Below are positions 9,640 to 22,152 of a stretch of 64,000 nt of DNA, piece after piece. The stretch's first letter is position 1; each line of letters begins with the position of its first letter. A model generated the notes under the pieces. That model was not told the origin of the DNA, searched no databases, and was given only the letters and a program-made list of their open reading frames with translations. Source of the DNA: Bryoerythrophyllum caledonicum (lineage: Eukaryota; Streptophyta; Bryopsida; Pottiales; Pottiaceae). The DNA lies in assembly GCA_963971425.1 (NCBI GenBank), contig OZ020525.1, positions 17,800,187-17,864,186 of the forward strand. Direction: 5' to 3'. The position numbers and the translations under genes are program-made.

Positions 9640-12600
9640 GGTGGAGCCACGACTAATGCCAATATCGGCAATGCTACTGCCACCTGAGGTCTGCGCTAAA
9701 CCGAGTCAATAAGTAGATGCCTGCTAGTGAACCCAGCGATGCATGTGGACCCATAGATGCCATGCAAGTGGACCCAACGAGGTCCCGAGTTCCCGAGGTG
9801 TCAATAAGTCAATGCCATGCGAGTCAGTATGTCTGCCGATGTCGGCGAAGCGATGCGAGAACACGAGCTGGATAGCTGCCTGCATCCCCACTCAACACAG
9901 TCTGCGATGCCATGCTAGTGGAAACAGCGAGGTCCCAAGGTATCCAACTATCGAGGTCCCAAGGTCCCGAGGTCAGCCGATGTCGGCGATGCCATGCAAG
10001 TAAACCCAACAAGAACACGAGCTGGATAGGATCCAGCTTCATCAACAGCAACCCTAGTTGTTCGCCGATGCGCACAAGCGCCACGATCCCCAGGCCATGC
10101 AGCGTGATGCAGTGGCCGCTGCAGTTTACATGCATCAACGGCCAACTCCAACATCTGTGTCCACGAACCAAGAAGCGAACTAAATGAGCTGCAACCAACA
10201 TCAGTATCGCCACCATCATCACCTGGAGCCATTCACCGCTGCCGATATCGGCACGTGATTCACCTGAGATGTTCACAACTTGCGATTAGGGAATCTGGAT
10301 TGCCATCGGGACAGGCGCTCCGCCATCGGAGTCGTTTACCTGGAGTCGTTCACTTGGAGTCGTTTACCTGGAGTCATTCACTTGGAGACGTATACCACTG
10401 CCGATACCGGCAAGTGATTCACTGCAAGTGATTCACTGCAAGTGATTCACTGCAAGTGATTCCAAGTCCTACAGCGTCCTTCATATTCCTTCAGTACAAA
10501 CACGCGAGACTGAATCAAGTAGGACTAACTTTAAACCGAGGTGCTCCCCACTCCAAACCGAGGCCTGCCAATATCGGCGATAGTAATTTTGTTGATTCAC
10601 AGAGTATTAATTTCATTCACAGAATATTAATTTCTGCATCGGTGAATGATCGCCGATATCGGCGATAGTAATTTCTGCATCGGTGAATGAACTCGAGATA
10701 AGGCTTCCAGGTTCGAACAACAGAGGTCTTCAGAGGTCTGCCGATATTGGCGATTACGTGGAACCAGTTTACATTTCCACCAGACTGGTGATGCGATGAT
10801 ATTTCAACAACGATCTCATATTCCAACCTAAAACATACACCATGCACCTGCAACATGACAGTGACCTTACACTAGCATCGACATCGGGACTCCTTCAGCA
10901 TGTACAATCAAACGTGACTCAATCACCGAGTACCAACTTGTGCATGGAACATGCATGTGCTTCCTACTCCAAACTGAGGTCTGCCGATGTCGGCAATACC
11001 AAACTCGTGGACCTTGAGTGGAGCATACGGAATTATTCAACGAATATAAACTTCTGTATGGAGCTTCCAGGTGCAAGCCACTCGACTTCAGAGCTCTGCT
11101 GATATCGGCGATACCAATCTCGTGCACCCAGCATCGAGCATATGTCTCGACTCAAAATGCGACCTCAAATAACTGCGTCCACGACCTCAAATAACTACCA
11201 TCTCTTAGGATCGACTAATCCATGTCCAATGTGGTCAACTGCAGTAGTACCGTCCCCGAGCAATTTGCTGTCCGGAAGGAGATTGTTAATGAGAACGACC
11301 GGGCGTGATCAGTAATCGCACCGCCCAATTTTCAAGGGCCGCCGAGTCTACTGGTATTGCGTATCGGCCAAGGTTTTTTGAGCAGTCGAGTCTCCCGGTT
11401 AAGCATCGGTGATTCTCGCGGTGTGAAGAACCTTACGTCTTGTGGTGTCAATGGCCGCCGAGAGGTCTTTGTAGTGTCAGGGTGCCCTTGAAAACCTGAC
11501 ACCGTAAGACTTGCGGTGCTATTCCAGCCGCTGGACCCTATATCCGGGTAATCTGATTCCAGAGTGGTTGGCTGTTAAAAAGAAAATAGAACTCTTCCAG
11601 GGGTGCCAGGTTGTTAAAAAGAAAAGAGAACTTTTCCGGGGGTGCCAGGCTGTTAAAGTGAAAAGAAAACTCTTCCAGCGTTACCACCCGCTGTCTCGGG
11701 ATTCAGTGTCTTGGAATCCCGCTGCCACCTCCCGTTTCGAGAATATTGACCCGATCCCCTTTTGATACTCGGCGCGCATAACGCCATTGACACAGTACTG
11801 TGGTCAACAAGAGTTGTATCGTGACATTACACCAGCAGCTTCTCCCCGACTCAGTCTAGTCAAGCTCCAGTCAAGCTCAACTCATGTTGTCACTAAGAAA
11901 AAATCGTCGTTCACCACTGCCGATATCGGCAGCCCATTCACAGCGCTCAACCTGGTACGGTTCTTCCCGACGCCCTAAGAAGAAGCTTTTACCAAAAAAA
12001 AATCGTTTACCACTTTCGACATCCGCAGCCCTTTCACAGCGCTCAACCATGCTCACAAACCAATCACAAACATGCTCAAAAACAACTCTCACGCAAGCAG
12101 ATTGTTTCCAAAAGAGCACACGTTATAAAATTCGAGCATGCGAAACTCACCTTAAGATGGCACCTGACTCAACCGGGCGGAAGGAGTTGCGCGCAAGGCA
12201 AGACACCTCCACCCACAAACAACCCAAACTCGAGATAAGGCTGCCTCCTCATGGGTCATACCTTGGTAGCAGATCTTAAATAAATGGCTTTATGAAGGGC
12301 TCTTATCGAGAATCAAAAATGACCTTGGATCTGTAACGACCACCTATTTAAAATGAATCCGATCAAAAACGACCTTGGATCTCATGCGTCAAACGGCTCT
12401 AATCGACTTTGAATCATAGATTGAATAATGGAGGATCTCGTCACACTCGCCTTATAGGTGAACAGTCGATGCGTACAACGGCGGTCAATCTCGTGGAGCC
12501 ATGAGTGATGCCGATGTCGGCGACGGTCGCGGGTTCGAAGGCATCGGAGGTTTGGCTACGAGGTCTGTACGACCGAGGTCTCGTACGCATGGACGTAGTT

Positions 12601-12700
12601 GCACCTCCAGCTTGGTGGACACGCCATCAGGTCTCCCAATCCCAGGAAAGAGCTGCCGACATCGACATCCCGAAGACAGAGTGCTTGCCGATCATACCCT
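9640..12700. repeat. dispersed array of degenerate GCCGATATCGGC palindromes
   Basis: Twelve copies of a 12-bp palindrome or one- to two-base variants start at about 9658, 9835, 9976, 10241, 10400, 10567, 10652, 10740, 10983, 11098, 11919 and 12510. Copies at 10241, 10652 and 11919 are perfect. Flanks are partly conserved (CACCRCTG before, TGATTCAC after). Other small repeats lie between: a CAAGTGATTCACTG unit four times at about 10411-10465 and GTCCCGAGGT-like words. No credible coding sequence spans the region. It may be the interior or subterminal region of another transposon, or a cluster of binding sites. Confidence 0.6.
11560..11690. repeat. three tandem copies of an approximately 40-bp unit
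   Basis: The unit 'ggctgttaaaaagaaaa...gaactcttccaggggtgcca' occurs three times in succession with small changes. It lies in the palindrome-rich region. No function is evident. Confidence 0.6.
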
Positions 12701-12762
12701 AGTTCTTTAATTCTAATATTGTGTATCTGAACGAGAGAAGCAAAACTTGGAATTATACGAAC

Positions 12763-13625
12763 CTTCCATGTCGTTTGCAGAGTAATGAAGATCTTCGGCT
12801 TCGCTCCCCCTCCTTGTTGGTTGTATGGCTATGTCGCCTGCAGAAAGCGTAGTAAGTTGTTTAGGTCAACATCATACGAGTCCCACAACCTCTATAAGAG
12901 TGCAAGAATTTCGACCACCAAGACCTTCATTAGTAGACTAAAATCCTAAATCAGTTCTGCAAAAAACTACCTCCAACAAATATAAGACTTTCTTAACGCG
13001 GCTTTTCTCTCACCCTAAACCCTATTGATTCAAGGTTTGAATCCTACAGCAAGCTTCAACAAAATTTGTATCCAAAATCACAATCACAACTTCTAATGTT
13101 ACGACTTCCCTCGCCGGCCGCCTCAAACTAGAACACATTGCCTTCTAAAAGGAATCATATCGATACCACAAAATGAGAGTACAATCCAAGTTATGATGTC
13201 TAAATGATTTAATATGCATACTAAATGACGAAAGGAACCGTGAAGAAACCTCGTTCTGCTGATGGCCCTCTACTTTGAATAGTTGCAGCATGCTCTTTCC
13301 CTCTTGTATCATTGCTACTACTTTGGCTATCCCTTGGATCAATCGTCAAAGTCTGCCCTTGTCCCATCGTGTTCACTGCAATTCCACCTAGATCGTTGGG
13401 AGTTTCACGAGACATCTCAGGAGTTCTGCAGTGTCCTTCTTCAAACTGAAGCACTGTCGGGGTCTCACTCCTGGAACCTAGCCTAGAAGTCAACCTTAAT
13501 TCCCTTATCTCCCTGGACTTCTTGAGTTGCTTAGAGCTTGTGAAGTACAGTGATTGTCTTCTTCGTCTCTTGGGCATATTACAAAAATTGGCCGACAGCC
13601 TTTGCCCAGTACCTCGGCACTCCAC
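12763..13625 (-). other. possible upstream exons of a minus-strand gene
   Basis: A 75-bp stretch (12837 down to 12763) is stop-free, preceded by TTTCTGCAG and followed by a GT, and would encode IAIQPTRRGSEAEDL and more. Further up, 13580-13224 is an open frame starting MPKRRRRQSLYF with Ser/Arg-rich composition. Both are on the strand of the ParB-like gene starting at 9471 and could be its upstream exons separated by repeat-filled introns, or remnants of something else. No family is recognised. This entry is tentative. Confidence 0.25.
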
Positions 13626-13719
13626 TACAACTAAATCTCATTTATGGATAGTTTCAGATACCTAGTTGCTTGTTTATGAAAGTTTGGTTGGCGGCCAATC
13701 TTGAATGTTATTAAATATT

Positions 13720-14321
13720 ATAATATCTAGATCACAGGGCATACTGACGAAATCGGCAGTTACCTCTTGATTTATCCGATAAGGTACCGTGATAGTTTTA
13801 CACCACAAACACTTAAAAAATGTCAGATTCTGCTGCAATGAACATAGAAGGATACAAACACTTTGATTTATAGTTCTGACCGTAAGATCTCAATTAAGAT
13901 TTATGAATTAATATATCAACCAAACTTCATAAACTTTGACCGCACGGATTGAAAAATTCTAGTGTTTGAAGTGAAGCATATGGTTCATTATCTTCCCTGC
14001 GTTTAGTGGATCAGCAAACTGTGACTTCACTTCGTGTCAGTTTCTTGCACTACAAGGTCTTCATCTATTACCATCTTGTTAAGCATGATGTTATTTCCTT
14101 TCACACCAATTTTTAGAGGTAGAGGATAAGTGAAGCATATTGAAAACAATTGTGCATGGAGTGGAGGTTCAAAATTTGTTAATTCACCTTATTCTGTTGT
14201 GAATTTAATATATTTTATATTGATAATCCAAATGCTCTGAACAAAGGTTTACACCACATATTGTTGTGGAAAAAATATAAAGTAATAAATTTATAGACGC
14301 TTCGTCCTTTAGGGGTTAAGA
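13720..14321 (+). repeat. TTAA-family dispersed repeat, copy B
   Basis: Collinear with copies A, C and F; shared phrases include AACTTTGACCGCA, GCGTTTAGTGGATC and GGTTTACACCACATATTG. The right end reads CCTTTAGGGG followed by TTAA, the expected terminal motif. The left end has decayed. Confidence 0.65.
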
Positions 14322-14705
14322 CACTCAAGGGGCTTATTATCTTGCTCTGACAGGTACTCCATTTGTGATTTTTTGGGGGCTCCGCTATTATTGTCATCAT
14401 AAACATTTAGCTCCTACCGGACAGTCTGTATTATATTGCTCACTGCTACATTTGTTAGTCAGAAAACAATAATGCCTATTCAACCACCAATTCCTTTTTA
14501 ACTTTAATTCTCGTCTTCTATCGACGGCGTATTTGAATGACATTAGTGTTTCTGGTACCTACCTCACTTTGTCCATTACGGCGTGCAAATATGCTTGATA
14601 GAAGATAGAAATAATTTATCTATGCCTTCAGATGTTCAGACATAGTTCCCCATTGCCTCCACCATTCTTTGCTCGAGATTTATTTCCTATTCCTCTGCTT
14701 TCGAT

Positions 14706-17700
14706 TTGCTTCGCATGGTGTCCCAGTTGGATGCCGAGTTCCAACCTGTTCTGATTCACGGGAGTGGATCTGTCTTGCCCATTTCGTTTGTAGTCGGAGA
14801 GGATGGCTTCTCCATTGTTACTGGAAGTCGTTTAGCTGCTCGATTCCACATCTTAGATGGCAGTTTGCATATTGACAAGGATGTAATCGATCCGATCATG
14901 AAAGAACTCTCGCACACTGAAGCTCATATATCCTTTCCTTTTTGATAGTGGTGACTACTGGAAATTGCAGTCGGGGAATTATAGAGTGTATGGAACCAAA
15001 GACCGCCCCTCCAAGGTGTCTGCGGATACATTAACACCAAGACGATCAACCACTGGAACGGTTGTAACTCCGCTGCTGCAGAAGGTAAAACTTGAGCCTC
15101 CTGATGATCCTCTCTTCATTCTTAGTGACGACTCTGACTGTGAATGCCTCCCTGCAATCCCTCTTCGTAGTGTTCCCCAGTCTTAGTCCGCCTCTGAGAA
15201 TCCTGAGTGCTCCCCATCTCCTTGTATTGGTCCGACCACTTCAAAACCCCCACTTCCTCCTGTGGACAGTATTGTCCGATGCCTCCGCCTTCTTGGTGCC
15301 AGACGGGGAGCAAAGTCAGCTCTCAGTAAGTTAGATTATAATTCAATATCAATTCAGACAGTAGATTTTCTTCCCCCCGAATTCGATGGCGATGTCATTT
15401 TCGAACTTCAGCCGATGGGCAAGTACCCACCGTCATCCAAGGCTGGGCAACTCCATGGAATGGATAAACGTGACGACGGCCACGCGTGGACTCGAATTGT
15501 CACATCGCACATCAAATCGGAGTTCCACCTCACATTTAGGATGTCTGCCTGTTTGGGCCACCTCCAGTGTACAAATGATTCATGTGACTACCTAAAGCGT
15601 CTGAACCGGACCTCACCAACAAATGAAACTGAGTGGGAGGGTACTGCCTCAACTCCATTTCATCCAGGTTCTGACCCACCTCCTCATTCTACTGTCGTTT
15701 GCGCTATCTGCCAGGTCCCACCCTCATGCATTGAAAATTGCTCGGCTAAAATCTATTACGTACATGCCGAGAGCCACATGACACGTGCATGTGTGCATCT
15801 TGGAATACACAGTCATGTTGTGAAGAAGGGGAACTATAGAGAGTCCTCCGCAAAATTCCGATCACTAATTGCTGAGCAGGTAGAGAGGACTCCATCTGCA
15901 ACCAACTCCTCAATCGTCCTTGAGGCTAGCAAGGAGTACCTAGGAGAGTTGCTATTATGCCCAGAAGGTGTTCCTCAAAATCATTTTGGATTTGAGGAGC
16001 TAATCCCTGTGTTGGATAAGTTCAAGCACGTATCCTCCCCAAACATTCGAAATGAGTTTACCAATTTTCGATACCTGCGTCGTTTTGGTGTCATGGATAG
16101 CATCACTAAACTTAGAGGGTCGAGTAATTGGGCATTCATCCAGGAGAACCGATTTCCTAGTCAAGGAATGGACTCTAACAAGGTCTTTATATTCAAGATA
16201 GCCGAGGTGGGCCCTGGTAGTGGAGTTGACTTAGTTAGGCGGATGCAACCTGGAGGTGACTTGGAGGACTCATGGATGATGTTTGACCATGTGAAACGTG
16301 TGAAGTCCTGGACGACAATGGCTTGTCATGTGTATGACTCCACATACTGCCGAGTTATGACTATTGTCATTTGCGATATGCAATCAGAGGATGTGGCAGC
16401 CCAACAAGTGTTTTGGAGGAACTTGAACGTTGTTTCAGTTAAACACGACATTAGCAATCCAAATTTCAAAGGTTTCATGGCCGACAGCGCACAAGCCAAC
16501 TGGAACGCGGTTCGTATCGTATACGGTACTGGTGACCCACCTGTCCCTATGGACAGCCGTGAGAGAACCTGCCTTTTTCACTGGACACAGTCCTTTGAGA
16601 AGCACACCAAGGCAGATATAAGAGCTGACTTGCAAGATCAACACCGTCGCCTCTGCAAACAAAACTCAATCTCGTTGGAGGTGGCAGAAAGTAGGTATTT
16701 GGCAATCCGATCGTGGTGGTTGTCGTCGGGAGCAACATCTGATGAAGCGCTACCAAGACTGGAGTTATGGCTAGCTTTCTGGCATTTCCATTACCGACAA
16801 TGGGGAGGCTTCATGCAGCTTGTAAGTCCTATCATATTGTGTCTCATTCACATGCATCATAATGCCAAAATCGGCACCCCTACTTGCCATCGCCTGAATT
16901 GGATATGATTTTTTGGTTCATGTGCATTACCGATTTGAGAACTAATGACACTTGTTCTCTTTGGCACTTGTCATGGACACCCCTGTATTTTTGTACTGAA
17001 TTTCACCCCGAAGTTACTCCTCAGGCACGGCCGACATTGGCAGCACTTACGAAGGCCCCTCTATTATTCATCTTTCAATCTTGTACTTCTACTAGAAGTC
17101 CTTCTCCTCCATTCATTTCTCTACCTCACACGTCGAATGGAATATTTACCTAATTGTTTCTGTGCAGAATCTTTTTGAAGCACAGCTTGCTGAGATGCCT
17201 CCGTGTAATTTGGCCGAATCCATACACAACAAGTAGCTGCAACAGTCTAGAAAAAGAGGGAATGATCTCTACGTTGCAGCTGTCGATGACATGGTCCGCG
17301 CATTCATGCAGGTTGTTGCGTACTACCAGTTTCTGAAGGGTGAGAAGCCGGATACCACGCCTGAAAAAGAGGAACTTTGTTTGCGTATTGCTCGGTGCAG
17401 TGCCCAACGTTCAGGAAATTCAAAGGTCCTTCATGCAGCGCTAGCCGATATGCCTGGTGCAGATGAATTTTGTATACGCGATCTCCACTTGGAAGGTGAA
17501 GAAGTTTTTATGTCTTTGAAGAGAAAAGCTTATTTTCCTCCTGGTTCTGAATTCGATTCACATCGCCCCGACAAGATCAGCGTCTCCCGCCCAAGGGTAA
17601 AGGCTCGTCGTCTTGATGCAAGAATTGTAGACCTAACTGGTGAAGATCCCAAACCACGATTTGATCCTCGTCCTACTATGGCCGAAGATCTTCCCCCCCA

Positions 17701-18617
17701 CTCAGCGGTCACTTCAGCTCGGGTCCAACACGTCAAATATGTTCAAGAGACTGTTTGCAATGAGAAGCAATGGCACATAGCAAGGCTTCCCAAGACATCT
17801 GGTAAAGCTTGCTCTGTCCAATAAGTTGTAACAAAAAAGAAATGTGTGGCTAAGATTGTGTAGGATGGGAGAAGTACGGCTGCTCCAACATACACGGGGA
17901 TGATGGACAGTTACAAAAAAAAATAGATTGGAGAGAATGCAGTTCTTCTACTCCAACGACGACATTGAGCATTGTGTCAAAGGCACTAAACGCAAGTGGG
18001 TGGTTTCTAAACCACTTCTCTCTAACTTTTGGCCAGTGAAGATGGGAACAAACTTAAGCAGAAAGGAGATTTTGGCCCTCAAAAATGCCGGCTTCCGTCT
18101 TGCGGAGCGCGTGGAGCTGTCCCCATGAGGGCTGTTTGTAGATGGCATCTCTGTGAACCTGGACAATTATCCTACTCCCCTAAATCCTACAGAATACCCT
18201 ACAAAGAGATTTGGTAAAAACATTCGTAGAAACCCATCTGCCCCTACAACTAAACACCATAACAACTGCGCCTCATCGCTCTCGGTGGTCGGAAAGATCT
18301 GCGGTATTCTAATGGTCCCACCTCCAGCTCTAGGTGCCATTGTGACCCTCGAGTCTTCGAGCATTTCCACGGTTTCCAAATATTTGTTGACAATTGGCCA
18401 GTTTCCAAGCTGCAATTGCGAATCCCTTAAGGAGATGTCAGCAAAGTCACTCGGCAAACGCGGTGCTTGGACATATTGTAAGCACCTTTATTACATCTTC
18501 AATGTAGTGTGTAGATTTGATTCTGAGGTAGATGTCTTCATTCACGCTCCTAGATTCAACTGGAATGAGATTAAACGAGTTCTACAGATTTTGCTCCTTA
18601 AATACTATGGTGCATAG
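14706..18617 (+). pseudogene. MULE-type DDE transposase with SWIM zinc finger, decayed
   Basis: The coding path starts at about ATG 14715, frame-shifts near 14940, and reads through TAG 15184 into the long frame to 16821. A phase-0 intron follows (GTAAGT 16822 to CAG 17167), then a second exon to about 18615. Motifs in order: a Cys/His-rich region (CTNDSC, VCAICQVPPSC, ESHMTRACVHLGIHSH); VYDSTYCRVM, matching the first MULE Asp; GFMADSAQANWN, the second Asp; CLFHWTQSF, the conserved C..H; NLAESIHNK then TAG 17234, probably a lost Trp; and a SWIM finger C-x-C-x19-C-x-H at 18411-18485. Stops at 15184, 17234, 17822, 17861 and 18126 can all be C-to-T or G-to-A changes. There is one length change near 14940 and one in an A run near 17920. 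A further exon probably follows at 20229. No terminal repeats were located. Confidence 0.75.
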
Positions 18618-20228
18618 ATATTACAAATATATTTTAGCTTTGTACTGCAATCTGCGGCCTTCTAAATCTATGAATAGGAGGTGAGACTTAAAGGGCCACC
18701 TCCACAGTCCGTACATGTTGTTGTCCATCACATACTCTATATTAATAGGGAAAGAAGGAACGGAAGGTGACTCTAAATAAAAAAATTAGACCAAATTTGC
18801 AATTTGATGAAAGGAATCTAAACTCACACACTCCCATTGCTTCTCTTTACTACTCTCTTCAAATTATGTAAATTTGTAGAAAACCTACAATCTTTTACAG
18901 CAAATTTTTACAAACTCTCCCATTCACTGATCCTTAATCCTAAATCCTTAAACCTTAGTCTTAAATTCCCCACTTCTCTCTCTTGCCAAGTACATCCCTG
19001 AACCCTGACCTTCTCCTAATTTCTGGCAACCTCCTCCCCTCTCCTACTATTCCTCTTTGTGGCTATTCTTGCCTGTATCTTTTGACCTAAGGAGATTCTA
19101 TTTTTCCTTCATTGGAGATATTAGATTCAACGGTTATAGGTCACTTTCTCTAAGAAAAACAACTCCTTGGTTTCATGTACTACATGTATTGTCAATAATA
19201 CACGTTCCTTACTTGTAGTATCCTGAACCTTCAGCACGGTTATAGGTCCATTCATTTATAGAATTAACAAGTTTTCTTCTTAAAAACCGCCTATGCATTT
19301 ATTATCTTCAGTCCATTTTTCATTAACACCTCACTTTTTGCACTCTACGCTCACAAACGTAGGCTCACCGCTCACCGCTCGCAAAATTGGGCACGCAAAA
19401 TAGCAATCCTCACCGTTTAGCGGTGGCCACGTTTCATATAATAAAGTTACATGTTTCATATAATAAAGTTACATCATAGTATGTTTAGCGGTGGCCACGC
19501 TTAGTAACTCTATAATCACCTTTAGTCTTGGTCTTTAGTCACTTTTAGTCTTGATATATTTAGAATTGATAATCACATTCAGCCTTGGTCACGTTTAGCA
19601 TTGGTTTTCTCATGAAATGATAATCACATTCAGCAACTCTGTGGAGATGTTATCATGTTGATAATCACGTGTAGCCTTGGTTTTATCATGAACTGATAAT
19701 CACGTTTAGTAACTCGGTTGCCTAGTCCCTTAACTCACTTGCATCTGCATCTTTTGGGAATGCCTGCATACACGCTTTCTGGATGCTGCTTATCTGATTT
19801 TTCATTCCAGTTCACGAGAAGAATAAACTAAGTGTTGAGTTATGATGGGCTTACCAAGACCGTCCGTGCTTTGGATACGTAAGAATTGAACTTAACTGGT
19901 TGTGTCTTTTTCAGAGAAATGCCATACACTGAACTGTGCAACAAGTATACCAAGATGTCCTAATTAGACCACGCTAAGGGTGGTTGGACCGAGGATTTTA
20001 CCATTGGTTTTCTCATGAACTATTAATTTTGTTTAGTAACTCTGTGGAGATGTTATCATATTGATAATCGCATTTAGCCTTGGTCACATTTAGCCTTGGT
20101 TTCTCATGAATTAATAATCACAGTTAGTAACTATGTGGAGACGTTGTCATGTTGATAATTACATTTAGCCTTGGTTTTCTCTTGAATTGATAATCACGTT
20201 TAGTAACTCTGAGGAGATGTTGTTATGT
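18618..20228. repeat. intron-like stretch of the MULE element filled with an 80-90 bp tandem repeat
   Basis: From about 19430 the phrases AACTCTGTGGAGATGTTATC, GTTGATAATCAC and TTTAGCCTTGGTTTTCTCATG recur, with spacing of 79-89 bp in the best-preserved part (20037, 20126, 20205) and looser copies upstream. The last unit runs directly into GTTGCAG, the apparent acceptor of the next exon. The portion 18660-19430 is plain AT-rich DNA with a short 'gctcaccgctcaccgctcgc' run near 19360. Confidence 0.55.
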
Positions 20229-20570
20229 TGCAGCGTCTTGAAGTTGGCAGAGTAACCACCAGTGGGGAAGTTGAGTACGCCGCGAGGCATTCGTACGTTG
20301 CCCTCGTAAAGAAGTCAGAAAAAGAGATGCGGAAAAGGAAAAATAATAGAGACAATGAGAATGACAAGAAGCACATAGAAGAATCTACAGAAAGCGTCTG
20401 AGCTAGTGCCGGTTCTTCTGCAACAAGTGGAGGGAGCCCTCATGACGATGAATACTCCTTCTCGTGGAGCAGTAGAGAGTCAAAAACTAGTTGTGAGCAG
20501 AGCGATTTGGACACCCACAAAGACGCTACGAGGAAGGTTTCAGGACTTCCTTAGCTTAAAACACAACGTA
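20229..20570 (+). pseudogene. probable last exon of the MULE transposase
   Basis: After GTTGCAG the frame reads RLEVGRVTTSGEVEYAARHS and a lysine-rich stretch (KKSEKEMRKRKNN), typical of a basic C-terminus. A TGA near 20400 and a TAG near 20552 interrupt it, both explicable as C-to-T changes. It is attributed to the 14.7-18.6 kb transposase by position, strand and composition; the splice junction is inferred. Confidence 0.45.
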
Positions 20571-22152
20571 ATGTGCATGGAGGACTCGTTTTTTTTTTTT
20601 TATTACCATGCATGAGCAAGGGATAGTAATACATGATGTTTTTGCTCCTAGAACGGCCACCTGACGAATGTTTCTGTGGGGTACGAGCTGCTTTTCGACC
20701 ACGGCACTATACGGCTTCAGTTCCCTCCAAGGCTGCTGCAACAAGATCTGGTTTGAACAGAGGCGATGCAGGGTTTATAGAAGCAAGGATTTCATTTGAT
20801 TTCAACGTAGTGGGCTGATTTGGGATGCACCATGCTTTACTTTCCGACTTCGCTTGAGGAATTGTTGTAGACATGTCGCATGTGGAGATCAATTAGCTTT
20901 ACATCTAGTTTTTGATCCAATCCTCTAACTTCAGAAGGTGTATGTCCTATTGATTTCTTTAATTAGAAAATGCATTCTGGATTACGAAAGATGTAAACCA
21001 TCAATACTAGGTTGGAGTAAAATTGGTTGATTTATCCCTTCAGCAGAAAGCTGCCACGTCGACGAACGTGAAACCTGCAATTCGCTGCCATCATGGATAA
21101 GCCAGCATGTAAAGTGCAAAAAGCTGCCACTTAGGTCTAGCCATTGGGTAAAGTATGTGCACACGTTCCATTTGAGGTTCTCTACAAATAGACAATAAAA
21201 CACCTCCCCAGACGTCATTTACTAAACATGACGTTTTAAGTAGCTTGTAAATAATGTTTGTGGGGAATTACGGGGGCCAATTCTAGTGCTCATAACAACG
21301 CCGTAAGCGTTGCTAGAGCAGGGATTTTCTTCTAGTGTTTGTTTTCAGAACTAGGAATATTTGAGAGAAATGTTGAATTTGCGCTAAATGTTTTGGCATC
21401 GAAGCGTCTGCTGAATGTTTGACCTGAGCCTGCTACTTCTTTTTGTAATGCTCTAGGATGCTTGATTGCTACACTAATGAGTTTAGGAACCTGCAATGAA
21501 GAGTTCATGAACCTGCAATGGTTATCCGTGTTTTTAAAATGATGGAATGGTGAACCATGTTGTCAGAACAAGGAATGGTGAACCTAATTTTCAGAACAAA
21601 GAATGTTAGAAAGGAATGTTGAACCAACACTATGTGTTTCGGCACCGAAGCATGTGCTGAATATTTGACGTGCTACTTTTTTTGTAATGTTCTAGGACGC
21701 TCTATTGCTACACTAATGAATTTAGAAAGTTTATTGCATGGGTTCGTTGGCCCTTGAAGTGTAGAGAATTCCTATTGTGATGACTTTTGATCATCGCAAT
21801 GAATGATCTTGGACGAGGACGTCTTAAGCTTGCGTTGATTAAGTTCCTGCCCTTATACACAGCAACTGTCGCTCTTATCGACTGAATGGTTTGTTGAAAG
21901 TTTTGAATTGCAGCAACAAAATCGATTTCGTTGGTGTGATTTATTAAGTCTGTCAATATACGAGAGCTAACTTGCTAAATGCTAACTTGCTAATTTGCTA
22001 AGGATGTTAGCTTGTCAACTTTGCGGCCAACTTTTTGATGAGTCCGGCTGTATATTATGCATAATATTTGGACTAGGGTTGGAGTATAATCACTTTGCTG
22101 AGTTATTTGAAACTAAATGAAAGGCTCGTGTTGTTTTTCTTATCTATTGTAG
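20571..22152. other. intergenic stretch without a supported gene
   Basis: Possible coding remnants occur at 20655-20755 (for example LFDHGTIRLQFPPRLLQ in one frame), but they cannot be tied to a family. A diverged direct duplication lies at about 21340-21480 and 21590-21730, with shared phrases such as 'ttgctacactaatga' and 'ggcaccgaagc'. Confidence 0.4.

Noticed and set aside
11280..11560. Possible structural RNA (words resembling 'gaaccttacgtctt' of small-subunit rRNA)
   Set aside because: The resemblance is limited to one short word; no conserved rRNA core or tRNA fold is visible.
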